Shown piece after piece: positions 28,434 through 37,734 of a DNA stretch of 64,000 nt. How positions within the stretch are numbered: position 1 is the stretch's first letter; each line of letters starts with the position of its first letter. A program made the translations under genes and the position numbers. The notes beneath the pieces are model-generated. The model was not told where the DNA came from. It saw only the letters and a list, made by a program, of their open reading frames with translations, and made no database searches. This DNA is from JAAYUH01 sp964640995. Lineage in GTDB: Bacteria; Caldisericota; Caldisericia; B22-G15. The stretch covers positions 214,668-278,667 of the forward strand of contig CAZXJJ010000002.1 in assembly GCA_964640995.1 (NCBI GenBank), given 5' to 3'.

Positions 28434-29921
28434 TTATTCTTTTTTGAGCCTTAATTCTTTCATTTTATACATTTTTGTATCTGCAAGAGTTAGAAGTTTA
28501 TCAAGACTATCTGCATCATCTGGATAAGTTGCTATTCCAAAACTAAATCCTATAGGTATTTCTTCAGGATAAAATGATTCAAGAGTAAAAAGTTTGTATA
28601 ATCTATCAACAATTTCTCCACTTTTCTTTTTATCAACATCATGAAGTATAAAACAAAATTCATCTCCACCATATCTTGCAACAATATCATCTTTTCTTAG
28701 ATTATTATGAAACCACATTGCTATTTTCTTTAATATTTCATCTCCAGTTTTATGTCCAAGCACATCATCAATCAATTTAAAATTATCTAAATCAAGAAAG
28801 ACAATTGAAAATTTTCTTTTTTCATTTATTAATTTCTCAACATACTCAATAAAATATTTTCTATTATAAATTTCTGTAAGAGGATCTCTATAAGAACTTT
28901 CCATTAATTTTTCTCTGTCATTTTTAAGTTCCCTCTCTCTGAATGAAATTTTTTCAACCATCTTTTTGAAACTTCTTGCTAAATTACCTATTTCATCTTT
29001 TCTATCAAAATTTAGTTTTATATCATAACTTCCTTCTGCAATTTTTTTAGCAACCCTCTCAAATCTAATCAGAGGTTTCAAAATATTAAGAACAATCAAT
29101 ATATTTATTACAAATGCAGAAATTAATGTTATTATAGTAGCAATTAAAATTCCGAAATAAATTGAATTTATTATTTTTTTTGGAATATCATCAAATTTAT
29201 GAATATGAAACTCTGCAATTTTTTCACCATTTTCATCGAATAGTGGTAAAAAAGTACATATATAATTATCAATATATTGATAAGTTTTTTTCTCCTCTTT
29301 TAATGCAAATACTTTTAATTTTGAATCTGTAGAAATTATATAATTTTCAGTTATCAGTTGAATCTCCATATCTAAAATATCTTTATAATTTTTTAAAACT
29401 TCTTCATTAATTAAATATCCAAATGTTAAATATGCATTATAAAATTTTTTTTCATCATTATCATAAACACCTGAAGTTGCATATAAAATTAAACCTCTGT
29501 TAGAAACATAAAATCCTGTTTTTGACTTTTCTTTTTTTAAAATAAAATTTGAATACTCTAAACTATTAACAAAAGAATTTATTATGACCTCTCCATCATT
29601 CTTTACTAAAAGAACCAAATCAAAACCAAAATGTTCGTTGACCCATGGATATAGATTTTCCTTAATCCATTCATTATCTTTTTTTATTACTGCATTTTCT
29701 CCAAGTTCATCCCAATGTGCATAGTCAAGAAGAGTAATATTTAATTTATTTTTTTCAATTTGCAAAAGTGAAACAAAATTTTGTTTATAAAGATTTGCCC
29801 TTAATTCAATGTTATTATTCAAATGATTTTTAGCAATAAAATAAATGAATACAATGACACTTAAGATTGAAATAAGAATTATAAGTGAAGTTATAATTAA
29901 AAGTTTATTTTTTATTGTCAT
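28434..29921 (-). CDS. Membrane diguanylate cyclase, CHASE4-HAMP-GGDEF
   Basis: Makes c-di-GMP from two GTP. The 495-residue protein has a membrane helix at ~8-30, a CHASE4-type outer sensor (~45-240, LLDYAHWDELGENAV), a second helix (~252-280), a HAMP segment (RFERVAKKIAEGSYDI), and a GGDEF domain (~325-490) with the full active-site motif ARYGGDEFCFIL. RKDD lies five residues before GGDEF, so the product-inhibition I-site is intact. It should be an active, signal-regulated cyclase. It stands alone in its own gap. Confidence 0.93.
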   Translation of the reverse strand: MTIKNKLLIITSLIILISILSVIVFIYFIAKNHLNNNIELRANLYKQNFVSLLQIEKNKLNITLLDYAHWDELGENAVIKKDNEWIKENLYPWVNEHFGFDLVLLVKNDGEVIINSFVNSLEYSNFILKKEKSKTGFYVSNRGLILYATSGVYDNDEKKFYNAYLTFGYLINEEVLKNYKDILDMEIQLITENYIISTDSKLKVFALKEEKKTYQYIDNYICTFLPLFDENGEKIAEFHIHKFDDIPKKIINSIYFGILIATIITLISAFVINILIVLNILKPLIRFERVAKKIAEGSYDIKLNFDRKDEIGNLARSFKKMVEKISFRERELKNDREKLMESSYRDPLTEIYNRKYFIEYVEKLINEKRKFSIVFLDLDNFKLIDDVLGHKTGDEILKKIAMWFHNNLRKDDIVARYGGDEFCFILHDVDKKKSGEIVDRLYKLFTLESFYPEEIPIGFSFGIATYPDDADSLDKLLTLADTKMYKMKELRLKKE

Positions 29922-29952
29922 TTCTACACCTTATAAAAATTTTAACAAAAAT

Positions 29953-31029
29953 TTAAATATTTTTAATATCATTATATATCTTTGTTTTTTTGAAAAACTC
30001 ATAAGTCACTTTAAAAATTATTAAAAGTGGAACTGTAAAGAAAAGAGAGAGTGGTCCAAAAAGAGACAGAAGTAAAATCATTGTTGCAAAAAGGGCAACC
30101 GGTGAAATTTTAACAATCTTTTTAGACCAAAAAAGAGGATAAACAAAATTTGCTGTAATTTGTTGTTGAACAATATAAAAAATTGAAAACCAAAGAGCAG
30201 TTAATGGAGAAACTGTAAATGATATTATTAAACCAACTATAAAAGTAAAAATTGGACCTATATAATAAATTACTTCAGCAACTCCAGCAATGAAACCAAT
30301 TGTACCTGCATATGGAACTTTAATAAAATAACAAAAAATTGCAAGTGAGAACCCAATTAAAAAACACATGAATGCTTGGCCAAAAATATACCTTTTTAGA
30401 TAGAAATTTAACTCATCAAAAAACTCAACTACCTTATCTCTATATTTAGTTGGAATCTCATTTTTAATTCCAGAAAGAACTCTTTCTCTTTCAAAAATAA
30501 AAAATATTGATATAAGAAAAGCAAAGGCAACATTTAATAAAACTCTGAATGTATTTTCTAATAATAGGAAAAATCTTTGTATTACAATAATAAGAATATT
30601 TGAAAGATTCTCTTGGAATGTTGCAAATAGTTTATCAAAATCAATATTTAAGAATTTTAAATTCTCAACAATTATTTTTATTTCTTCAATCTCTTTATAA
30701 ATATAATCAGAGAAAGATTTAGTTATGTTTTCAATATTTCTTAAAATTTTTGAAACTTCAACTATTACTGGAGGAATAATTATAAATAAAATAAGTAAAA
30801 TTATCGAAAGAATGATCAAAATAGAGAGAAATTTTGCTAATATCAAATTAATTTTTTTTGAATGTAAAAAAGTTGTTATTATTGAAAAAAGATAAGAAAA
30901 AATGATAGTTAGTAAAATTAATAAAAAATTTGATCTTAATTTATAAATAACATATAGAAATATAAAAAATAATAATATTACTAAAAGAATTTTTAAAACT
31001 TTTTTAACTAAATTTTTTTCTTCATTCAA
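29953..31029 (-). CDS. AI-2E family transporter-type membrane protein
   Basis: A 358-residue protein with about eight membrane segments: two early hydrophobic blocks, a soluble region (~95-150) and the C-terminal block with GFIAGVAEVIYYIGP and a QQQITANFVYPLFWSKKI-type loop characteristic of the AI-2E exporter (PerM/TqsA) family. Substrates vary, including Na+/H+ exchange in some members. It overlaps the YtxH gene by four bases. Confidence 0.9.
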   Translation of the reverse strand: MNEEKNLVKKVLKILLVILLFFIFLYVIYKLRSNFLLILLTIIFSYLFSIITTFLHSKKINLILAKFLSILIILSIILLILFIIIPPVIVEVSKILRNIENITKSFSDYIYKEIEEIKIIVENLKFLNIDFDKLFATFQENLSNILIIVIQRFFLLLENTFRVLLNVAFAFLISIFFIFERERVLSGIKNEIPTKYRDKVVEFFDELNFYLKRYIFGQAFMCFLIGFSLAIFCYFIKVPYAGTIGFIAGVAEVIYYIGPIFTFIVGLIISFTVSPLTALWFSIFYIVQQQITANFVYPLFWSKKIVKISPVALFATMILLLSLFGPLSLFFTVPLLIIFKVTYEFFKKTKIYNDIKNI

Positions 31030-31235
31030 CTTTCTTTTTCTTCTTCCTCTTCCTCAATTTGAAGGAGTTTTCCACCAAAAATTTCTTTTCCCTTTTCAAC
31101 TATCTCTTTCCCTTTTTCATAAAGAATTTTTCTTGTTTCAGACCCCTTTTCTGGAGCAAACAAAATTCCTAGTATTGCACCAACAACCATTCCTAAAAGA
31201 AATCCACCAAAAAAGTTATCTTTTCTCTCGCTCAT
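31026..31235 (-). CDS. YtxH-like small membrane protein
   Basis: A 69-residue protein with one Gly-rich helix (GGFLLGMVVGAILGILFAP) followed by EKGSETRKILYEKGKEI, the standard YtxH pattern, then an acidic end. GGAGG lies a few bases upstream. Function is unknown. The two-base gap to the DUF948-like gene matches the frequent pairing of these families. Confidence 0.85.
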   Translation of the reverse strand: MSERKDNFFGGFLLGMVVGAILGILFAPEKGSETRKILYEKGKEIVEKGKEIFGGKLLQIEEEEEEKES

Positions 31236-31236
31236 A

Positions 31237-31596
31237 TCAACCTCCTTTTTTTCTAAAAAATTTTATTAATTCAATTCCTCTTTTTATTCCATAAAAAAGA
31301 GATATATATTTTCCTATTTTACTAATATTACCAGAAGTAGAAAAAATTAAAAATGGTGAAATTGTTGATATTAAATTTGTGATATTTTTTATTGTTCTGG
31401 TTGTTTGTTCAATATTTTTTAAACTTTTATTTAGAGATGGTCTAATCTCTTTAATCAAATTTTTAATCTCCTCAGTTAAACTTGAAACTTTATTTGAGAG
31501 CTCTCTAAGGTAGACTGCAAGAAATATAAAAATTAGAAAAATTAGAATTGAATTTATAATAGTTAAAATTAACACAACATAAATCATTCCATTCAT
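31237..31596 (-). CDS. DUF948-like membrane-anchored protein
   Basis: A 119-residue protein with an N-terminal membrane helix (~6-30), then a long amphipathic helix with coiled-coil character (LREL..KVSSLTEEIKNLIKEI) and a C-terminal hydrophobic stretch. The pattern and its pairing with YtxH fit DUF948 proteins. Its start overlaps the prs stop by four bases. Confidence 0.75.
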   Translation of the reverse strand: MNGMIYVVLILTIINSILIFLIFIFLAVYLRELSNKVSSLTEEIKNLIKEIRPSLNKSLKNIEQTTRTIKNITNLISTISPFLIFSTSGNISKIGKYISLFYGIKRGIELIKFFRKKGG

Positions 31597-32528
31597 TTGA
31601 ACAACTCACTTATAGATGAATGTGTTTGTATTCTTTTAATTGCTTCACCAATAAGCGGAGCAACAGATATAATTTTAAGTTTTTCATATTTCTCACCATC
31701 CTTTATTTTTAATGTATCTGTGACTATCACCTCCTCAAGAGGCGATTCATTTAATCTTTCAAGTGAGTGGTTGCAAAAAATTCCATGAGTTGCTGCAGCA
31801 TAAACTTTTTTAGCGCCTTTCTCAAGTAAAATTTTTGTAGCAGTTATAAGTGTTCCACCAGTATATATTCCATCATCAATAATTATTGCTGTTTTATCTT
31901 TTACATCACCAACAAGATCCATCCTTGCTATTTCATCTGGCTTTTCTCTTCTTTTTGCAAAAATTACAATTGGTGAATGAAGTCGAGAGGCTAGTTGATT
32001 TGCTCTTGCAACACCACCAACATCTGGAGAAACAACAACAATATCATCTAAATTTTTTTGTTTGAAATATTCAGCGAAAAGTGGTATTGCTGAAAGATTA
32101 TCTGATGGAATATCAAAAAATCCTTGAATTTGTCCTGCATGCAAATCTATTGCAACAAATCTTGTTGCACCAGAAGATACTATCAAATTTGCCATAAGTT
32201 TTGCACTAATTGGCTCTCTTCCTCTTGTTTTTCTATCTTGTCTTCCATAACCATAATATGGAGTTATTGCACATATGCTTTCACAAGAAGCCCTTTTAAG
32301 TGCATCTAGAATTATAAAAAGTTCAAGATAATTTTCAGCAGGAGGAGGAGTTGGTTGAATAACATATACATTTTTACCTCTCACATTTTCATTTATAATT
32401 AACTTAATTTCACCATCTTCAAATCTTCCAACATCAATATCCCCAAGTTTTGTACCAATATAATCGCAAACTTTTTTTGCTAGTTCTATGTTTGCATTAC
32501 CAGAAAAAATTTTAAAATCTGTATCCAT
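31593..32528 (-). CDS. prs: Ribose-phosphate pyrophosphokinase
   Basis: Makes PRPP from ribose 5-phosphate and ATP. 311 residues, normal length. Visible are DVGRFEDGEI, the ATP loop YGYGRQDRKTRGREPISAK, the flexible loop KRREKPDEI and the PRPP-binding IIDDGIYTGGTL. It lies 21 bases after glmU, the glmU-prs pairing known from many Gram-positives. Confidence 0.97.
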   Translation of the reverse strand: MDTDFKIFSGNANIELAKKVCDYIGTKLGDIDVGRFEDGEIKLIINENVRGKNVYVIQPTPPPAENYLELFIILDALKRASCESICAITPYYGYGRQDRKTRGREPISAKLMANLIVSSGATRFVAIDLHAGQIQGFFDIPSDNLSAIPLFAEYFKQKNLDDIVVVSPDVGGVARANQLASRLHSPIVIFAKRREKPDEIARMDLVGDVKDKTAIIIDDGIYTGGTLITATKILLEKGAKKVYAAATHGIFCNHSLERLNESPLEEVIVTDTLKIKDGEKYEKLKIISVAPLIGEAIKRIQTHSSISELFK

Positions 32529-32549
32529 TTGTCCTAACTCCTCCTTCTA

Positions 32550-33887
32550 TCAAGAATTTTCTCCCTCTTCTCTCTTAAAATAATTCTCTTTATTAACCTG
32601 TCTTGCTCTACCCAATGCAAGAGAATTAGGAGGAACATCTTCTGTTATTACAGAACCTGCGCCTGTATAACTCCCTTTTCTTATAAAAAGTCCTCCCTCT
32701 TTCGCTACAAGTATTGAATCTGAACCTATAAAAACATCATCTTCTATTATTGTTGGATGTTTTTTCTTTCCATCAAAATTACAAGTTATTGTTCCCGCAC
32801 CAATATTTACATTTTTCCCAATAGTTGCATCACCAATATAAGCAAGATGTGGAACAGCACTGTTTTCACCAATAGTTGATTTTTTAATTTCAACAAAAGT
32901 TTTTGCTTTGGAGTTTTTCATAAGTTTTGTTCCATCTCTTATACTTGCAAATGGACCTATTGTTACATTATCTTCAACTATTACAACTTCATCAATTGCA
33001 GAAATTTTAACAAAAGGACCTATTTTGCAACCTTTTCCAAAATGAACCTCACCTTCTATATAAACTCCAGGATAAAATTCTGTATCTTTTCCTGCGGTAA
33101 CAAATGGTGAAATGTAAGTTGTTAAAGGGTCAAAAACTGTTACTCCATTTTTTAAAAGTTCTTCAATTTTTCTCTCTTTCATTATCTTAAAAGCATTCAT
33201 TAAATCTTTTCTTGTATTTATTCCTATAATTTCTTCAAATTGACAAAAAAGTGAGTCAATTTTTCTTCCATCTTTATATGCAAGACTAACAACATCTGTT
33301 AAATAAAATTCGCCTTGTTTATTTTCATTTTTTAAAAGTGGCAAATATTTTCTTAAAACTTCGCCTTTAAAAATGTAAATACCACTATTTATCTCTTTGA
33401 TCTCTTTTTCAGAAGGTAAAAGATCTTTTTCTTCTTTTATCATGACAACCTTACCATTCTCTCTTACCACTCTTCCATATTGATATGGAATTTCAACAAT
33501 AGAGGTTAATAAAAGAATATCCATGTCTTGAGAATCAAATTTATCAAACAATTTATTTATTGTCTCTTTTTTAATAAGTGGAGTATCTCCTGGAAGAACA
33601 AGAACATAATCTTTGTCATTGATAAAACTTAAACCTCTTTTTAAAGCATCGCCAGTACCAAGGGGTACATCTTGAATGATATAGTTTATAGTAAAATTCT
33701 TTAATTCATTTTTATAATCATCTACATTTTTATTTGTTATTATGTAAATTTCTAAATCTTTCAATTCGATTAAATTTCTCACTATATGATTAATTATTGA
33801 ATAACCAAAAAGTTTATGAAAAACTTTATTTTTATCAGAAAGCATTCTTTTCCCTATCCCTGCAGCAAGGATAAAACACTTATTCAT
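32550..33887 (-). CDS. glmU: Bifunctional UDP-GlcNAc pyrophosphorylase/GlcN-1-P acetyltransferase
   Basis: Acetylates GlcN-1-P and joins it to UMP. The 445-residue protein has the nucleotidyltransferase start LAAGIGKRM, LPGDTPLIKK, then a left-handed beta-helix from ~250 with the acetyltransferase motifs KTFVEIKKS, GAGTITCNFDGKKKHPT and GSDSILVA. Together with glmM and glmS at 49-53 kb it completes the UDP-GlcNAc route. Confidence 0.96.
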   Translation of the reverse strand: MNKCFILAAGIGKRMLSDKNKVFHKLFGYSIINHIVRNLIELKDLEIYIITNKNVDDYKNELKNFTINYIIQDVPLGTGDALKRGLSFINDKDYVLVLPGDTPLIKKETINKLFDKFDSQDMDILLLTSIVEIPYQYGRVVRENGKVVMIKEEKDLLPSEKEIKEINSGIYIFKGEVLRKYLPLLKNENKQGEFYLTDVVSLAYKDGRKIDSLFCQFEEIIGINTRKDLMNAFKIMKERKIEELLKNGVTVFDPLTTYISPFVTAGKDTEFYPGVYIEGEVHFGKGCKIGPFVKISAIDEVVIVEDNVTIGPFASIRDGTKLMKNSKAKTFVEIKKSTIGENSAVPHLAYIGDATIGKNVNIGAGTITCNFDGKKKHPTIIEDDVFIGSDSILVAKEGGLFIRKGSYTGAGSVITEDVPPNSLALGRARQVNKENYFKREEGENS

Positions 33888-33914
33888 TACATTTTTATTT
33901 TACTAAATTTATTT

Positions 33915-35128
33915 TTAAATTAAATATTGTTTTAATAGTTCACTCAAATCAATTATTTCTTTTTTATTATCCTTTGTTTTTTCAATTAAAATTGGTATTT
34001 TTTATCTCTTTAAAATCTTAAAGAGTAATTTAAAAACATCAATTGGATCTAGAAATGCCTCTGATGGGTTAACTCCTATCTCTTTAACTAAACCTTCACC
34101 CATTAAAATTGCTCCAATAGCAGCAGGAATTCCTGTTCCTTCTCCCATACCTTTCCCTTTTGAAAAATTGAAAAATCATATTGAACATTTTCTACATTCT
34201 TTTTTTCCTTTATTTTAATTTTTAAAAAATCCTTGTGGCTCTTTTTGACCATATTTTTCAATCAATTCTTTTCTTTTATGAAGAATATAACTTACAGAAA
34301 AATCGTGTGGTGAAATGAAGACATCATTTACCTCAAATGGTTCTTCCTCAACCATTCCAATTCTAACAACATTTTTTATTAATTCTGCGTATTGAGTTGG
34401 AAGAACAAATCCCAAATTTTTTTTATTACCTCCTTAATATATTTAGGCAAAGTTATTGTTTCAGGATGTGGATATACATAAACAGGATATTTTCCAAGAC
34501 CTGAAAATTCTGCATCTTCAAGTGCTCTACCACTTTCTTCAAAAAGTTTAACCTCTTTATATTCACCATCAAGAAAAACTGGAATTGGTGATAACATTGA
34601 ATGAATTCTATGTTTAACTACTGCATGTCCTTCATACTCCTCTCAACCATGTGCATGATAGATATCAATTGAATTTATTTCATCAAATAAAAATTTTTAA
34701 GTAAATTTAACTATAACATTTGCAAGGCCTGGTGAATTACCCATTCCAATAAAGCAATAGATCTCTTTTTCTTTTGCCAAAGAATCAAATTTTAAATCTT
34801 CGATTGTTGCATCAAAATCATCACATAAATCAACATAATTTTTGTTCATAAAAATTGCTTCTTTTAGAATCTTAGGTCCATATTTATAATATGGTCCAAC
34901 ACAATTTAAAACTGTGTCAGCCTCTTTAATTACATCTCTTATTGAACTCTCATCATTTGCATCTAACTTTTTAAATTTTATATATTTTGAAATATCTCCA
35001 AAAACACTCTCAAATATTTCTCTTTATCAATCACATAATGTAATATCATAATTTTGTGTTGAAAATAAAATTTTTGCTGCAACTCTACCAACAGTACCAC
35101 ACCCACCAAGAACAGAAATTTTTTTCAT
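33915..35128 (-). pseudogene. Broken saccharopine dehydrogenase-like gene
   Basis: The start at 35128 has AAGGAGG upstream and gives MKKISVLGGCGTVGRVAAK, a Rossmann start typical of saccharopine dehydrogenase/reductase family proteins. Later fragments in different frames are VLNCVGPYYKYGP, YVDLCDDFDATIEDL, FIGMGNSPGLANV and GEGTGIPAAIGA, with the end KKEIIDLSELLKQYL at 33915. There are at least four frameshifts or stops over ~400 codons. Whether the ancestor made saccharopine or acted in another amino-acid route cannot be told. Confidence 0.78.
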
Positions 35129-35159
35129 TTAATCCTCCTTTAATTTTTTAGAAACTATT

Positions 35160-35795
35160 TTAAAATGGAAAAACAACAATACCTTTATAGTTATCTATGT
35201 TAGATTTGTCAATTTCTAATTCAAGAGAGTTTAATTTATGAATACTCTCTTTATTTTTTAAAAACTCGTCAAGAGGTGCAATTGGAAAATCAAGTTTTTT
35301 TGTTTTGTAATGCATCGGTATAACTATTTTTGGATTTAAAATTTTAATTACTTCATCTGCCTTTTTTGCATCAATTGTAAAATATCCACCAACAGGAATT
35401 AAAATTATATCTATATTTTTAAATTCAGAAATTTCTTTCTCATTTGGAATATGGCCCAAATCTCCACAATGTAAAATTTTTATTCCTTCTCCCTCAATTA
35501 AAAATAGAGCATTCTTACCTCTTCTTTTTCCCATTTCTTCATCATGATAAAATGATTTAGATTTAAATTTTACTTCTTCAATTTCTTTATCTGTTGGATC
35601 TTTTAAAATTTCTCTTTTAACTTTTACTCTATTAGTTGCGGAGTGATCAAAATGGTCATGTGAAACTGTAACTATGTCAACCTCAATGCCATCAGGAAAA
35701 TCATATGGAAGAGATTTATCATATGGGTCAGTCATTATTTTTAACCCTTGAGTTTCGATTAAAAAGCATGCATGACCTATAAATTTTATTTTCAT
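35160..35795 (-). CDS. Beta-lactamase-fold metal-dependent hydrolase
   Basis: A 211-residue protein with an unusual but clear metal motif TVSHDHFDHSATN, Asp in ILHCGDLGHIP and final His in VIPMHYKTKKL. It is a UPF0173/RomA-like relative of the protein at 21133-21819, shorter at the C-terminus. GGAGG is upstream of the ATG. It lies between the transporter operon and the broken dehydrogenase; no role can be assigned. Confidence 0.87.
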   Translation of the reverse strand: MKIKFIGHACFLIETQGLKIMTDPYDKSLPYDFPDGIEVDIVTVSHDHFDHSATNRVKVKREILKDPTDKEIEEVKFKSKSFYHDEEMGKRRGKNALFLIEGEGIKILHCGDLGHIPNEKEISEFKNIDIILIPVGGYFTIDAKKADEVIKILNPKIVIPMHYKTKKLDFPIAPLDEFLKNKESIHKLNSLELEIDKSNIDNYKGIVVFPF

Positions 35796-35826
35796 AGAAC
35801 ACCTCCAATATTATTTTATTAAAAAT

Positions 35827-36693
35827 TTAATATCTTAATGTTGGGTCAATTGCATCTCTTAAACCATCACCTAAAAGATTAAAACCTAAAACAGAAATAA
35901 GAATCATTAAACCAGGAAATGTTGCAACCCACCAAGCACCTGCAACTATATATTGATAACTTCTTGAAAGCATTGCACCCCATTCTGGAGTTGGAGGTTG
36001 AGCACCAAGCCCTAAAAATCCTAAAGCAGCAGCATCAAGAATTGCACTACCAATCGATAGTGTTCCATAAACAATAATTGGCGATAAGACATTTCTTATT
36101 ATATGTCTAAAAATGATCATTAGATGTGGTTCACCAATTGAAAATGCCGCCTCAACAAACTCCATATTTTTAACAACAATTGTTTGAGACCTTACAATCC
36201 TTGCAATTTGAGGAGCATAAGTTATACCAATAGCAATCATTGCTTTATCTAATCCAGTTCCTAAAATTGCCATAATAACAATTGCAAGAAGAATACTCGG
36301 AAGAGAAAACATAACATCAACCCCTCTCATTATTATGCTATCGATTATTCCGTCAAAATAACCAGAAATTATTCCAAAAAAAGAACCAATTAAAACACCA
36401 ATAAAAACTGCTATAAATCCAACTGTTAATGAAATCCTTGATCCATAAATTATTCTTGAGAGAAGATCTCTTCCAAAATCATCTGTACCCAAAATATTTG
36501 TTGTGTTTCCTTTCCAAAATCCTGGTGTAAATCTATCTTTAAGAGATTGAGTGTATGGATCAAATGGAGATATAATGTTTGCAAAAATTGCAACAAAAAT
36601 AAGGATAATTATTATAACAAGACCAATCATTGCAGTTTTATTTTTTCTTAAATATTTCCAAATAAAATAATATTCACTTTTTCTTTCCATCAA
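35827..36693 (-). CDS. Dipeptide/oligopeptide ABC permease, DppC/OppC type
   Basis: A 288-residue permease with an OppC N-terminal segment (NKTAMIGLVIIIILIF), then five more helices. The LGTDDFGRDLLSRIIYGSR signature is characteristic of DppC/OppC and the EAA loop reads EAAFSIGEPHLMIIFRH. It overlaps the DppB-type gene by four bases. Pairs with it and with the binding protein just upstream. Confidence 0.93.
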   Translation of the reverse strand: MMERKSEYYFIWKYLRKNKTAMIGLVIIIILIFVAIFANIISPFDPYTQSLKDRFTPGFWKGNTTNILGTDDFGRDLLSRIIYGSRISLTVGFIAVFIGVLIGSFFGIISGYFDGIIDSIIMRGVDVMFSLPSILLAIVIMAILGTGLDKAMIAIGITYAPQIARIVRSQTIVVKNMEFVEAAFSIGEPHLMIIFRHIIRNVLSPIIVYGTLSIGSAILDAAALGFLGLGAQPPTPEWGAMLSRSYQYIVAGAWWVATFPGLMILISVLGFNLLGDGLRDAIDPTLRY

Positions 36694-37691
36694 TACCTTA
36701 TCCTTGGGTCAATAAAAGCATATAAAACATCAACTATTAAATTAACAAGTGCAACAAGAAATGCTACAAAAATTATTGAACCTTGAACAACAGGATAATC
36801 TCTTGAACTAACTGCACCAACAATATATCTCCCAAGACCAGGCCAAGCAAAAACAGTTTCTGTTAAAATTGCACCTCCTAAAAGAAGCGCAAATTCTGTT
36901 CCAATACTTGTTATAACAGGAATCAATGCATTTCTTAATGCATGTTTATAAACTACAACTCTTTCATTGAGTCCTTTTGCTTTAGCAGTTCTAATATAAT
37001 CTTTGTTTAAAACATCAAGCATGCTTGACCTTGTTATTCTTGCAATAAAAGCCATTGGAATTGTCGCAAGTGCAATTCCTGGAAGTATTAAATGTTTCAA
37101 AATAGATAGAAGTGCATGAAAATTTAATGTTAAAATCGAATCTAAAATCATAAAATTTGTAATTCTAGTTAATACAATGCCTGTATCTAATCTTCCAGAA
37201 ACAGGCAAAATGTTTAACCATATTCCAAAAATTAGCATAAGCATAATTCCAAGCCAGAAAACAGGCATTGAAACACCAAAAAGAGCAATAGTCATTGTTA
37301 AATAGTCAAAAAATGAACCTCTTTTATTTGCTGAAATAATTCCAGCGAAAACTCCAACTAATGTTGCAATTATAATGGCAAACAAAGAAAGTTCAAAGGT
37401 GTTTGTAAATCTATAAAAAAGCTCTTTTAAAACTTTTTCACCTGTTCTAATCGACCTTCCAAAATCACCTCTTAAAACTTGACCCATCCATATAAAATAT
37501 TGAGTAATTAATGGTTTATTTAGTCCATATTTTTCTCTTATCTCCTCTAAAATTTTTTCTGTTACATGTTCTCCTGCAAGAATTTGAGCAGGATCTCCTG
37601 GTGCAAGTCGAATCAGAAGAAATGCAATTATTGAAACAATAAATAAAACTATTAAAAGTTCTATTGCTCTTCTTAAAATATACCTCTTCAT
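36690..37691 (-). CDS. Dipeptide/oligopeptide ABC permease, DppB/OppB type
   Basis: A 333-residue permease with six helices. N-terminal RRAIELLIVLFIVSIIAF and RLAPGDPAQIL are the DppB/OppB start; the EAA loop reads RTAKAKGLNERVVVYKHALRNA. It follows the binding protein gene after ~40 bases, in which a GC-rich stretch (GGGGGCACAAAGGCCCCC) forms a small hairpin that may trim expression after the binding protein. Confidence 0.93.
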   Translation of the reverse strand: MKRYILRRAIELLIVLFIVSIIAFLLIRLAPGDPAQILAGEHVTEKILEEIREKYGLNKPLITQYFIWMGQVLRGDFGRSIRTGEKVLKELFYRFTNTFELSLFAIIIATLVGVFAGIISANKRGSFFDYLTMTIALFGVSMPVFWLGIMLMLIFGIWLNILPVSGRLDTGIVLTRITNFMILDSILTLNFHALLSILKHLILPGIALATIPMAFIARITRSSMLDVLNKDYIRTAKAKGLNERVVVYKHALRNALIPVITSIGTEFALLLGGAILTETVFAWPGLGRYIVGAVSSRDYPVVQGSIIFVAFLVALVNLIVDVLYAFIDPRIRY

Positions 37692-37697
37692 TATAAT

Positions 37698-37731
37698 AAT
37701 TTAGGGGGCACAAAGGCCCCCTTAAAAATCA
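37698..37731 (-). terminator. GC-rich hairpin between binding protein and permease genes
   Basis: The 40-base gap contains AGGGGGC (plus 37702 onward as TAGGGGGCAC) and GGCCCCCTT about ten bases later, giving a GGGGGC/GCCCCC stem with a short loop. On the minus strand it reads AAGGGGGCC..., followed by T-poor sequence, so it looks like a partial terminator or an mRNA-end stabiliser that keeps the binding protein more abundant than the permeases. Confidence 0.5.
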
Positions 37732-37734
37732 AAA

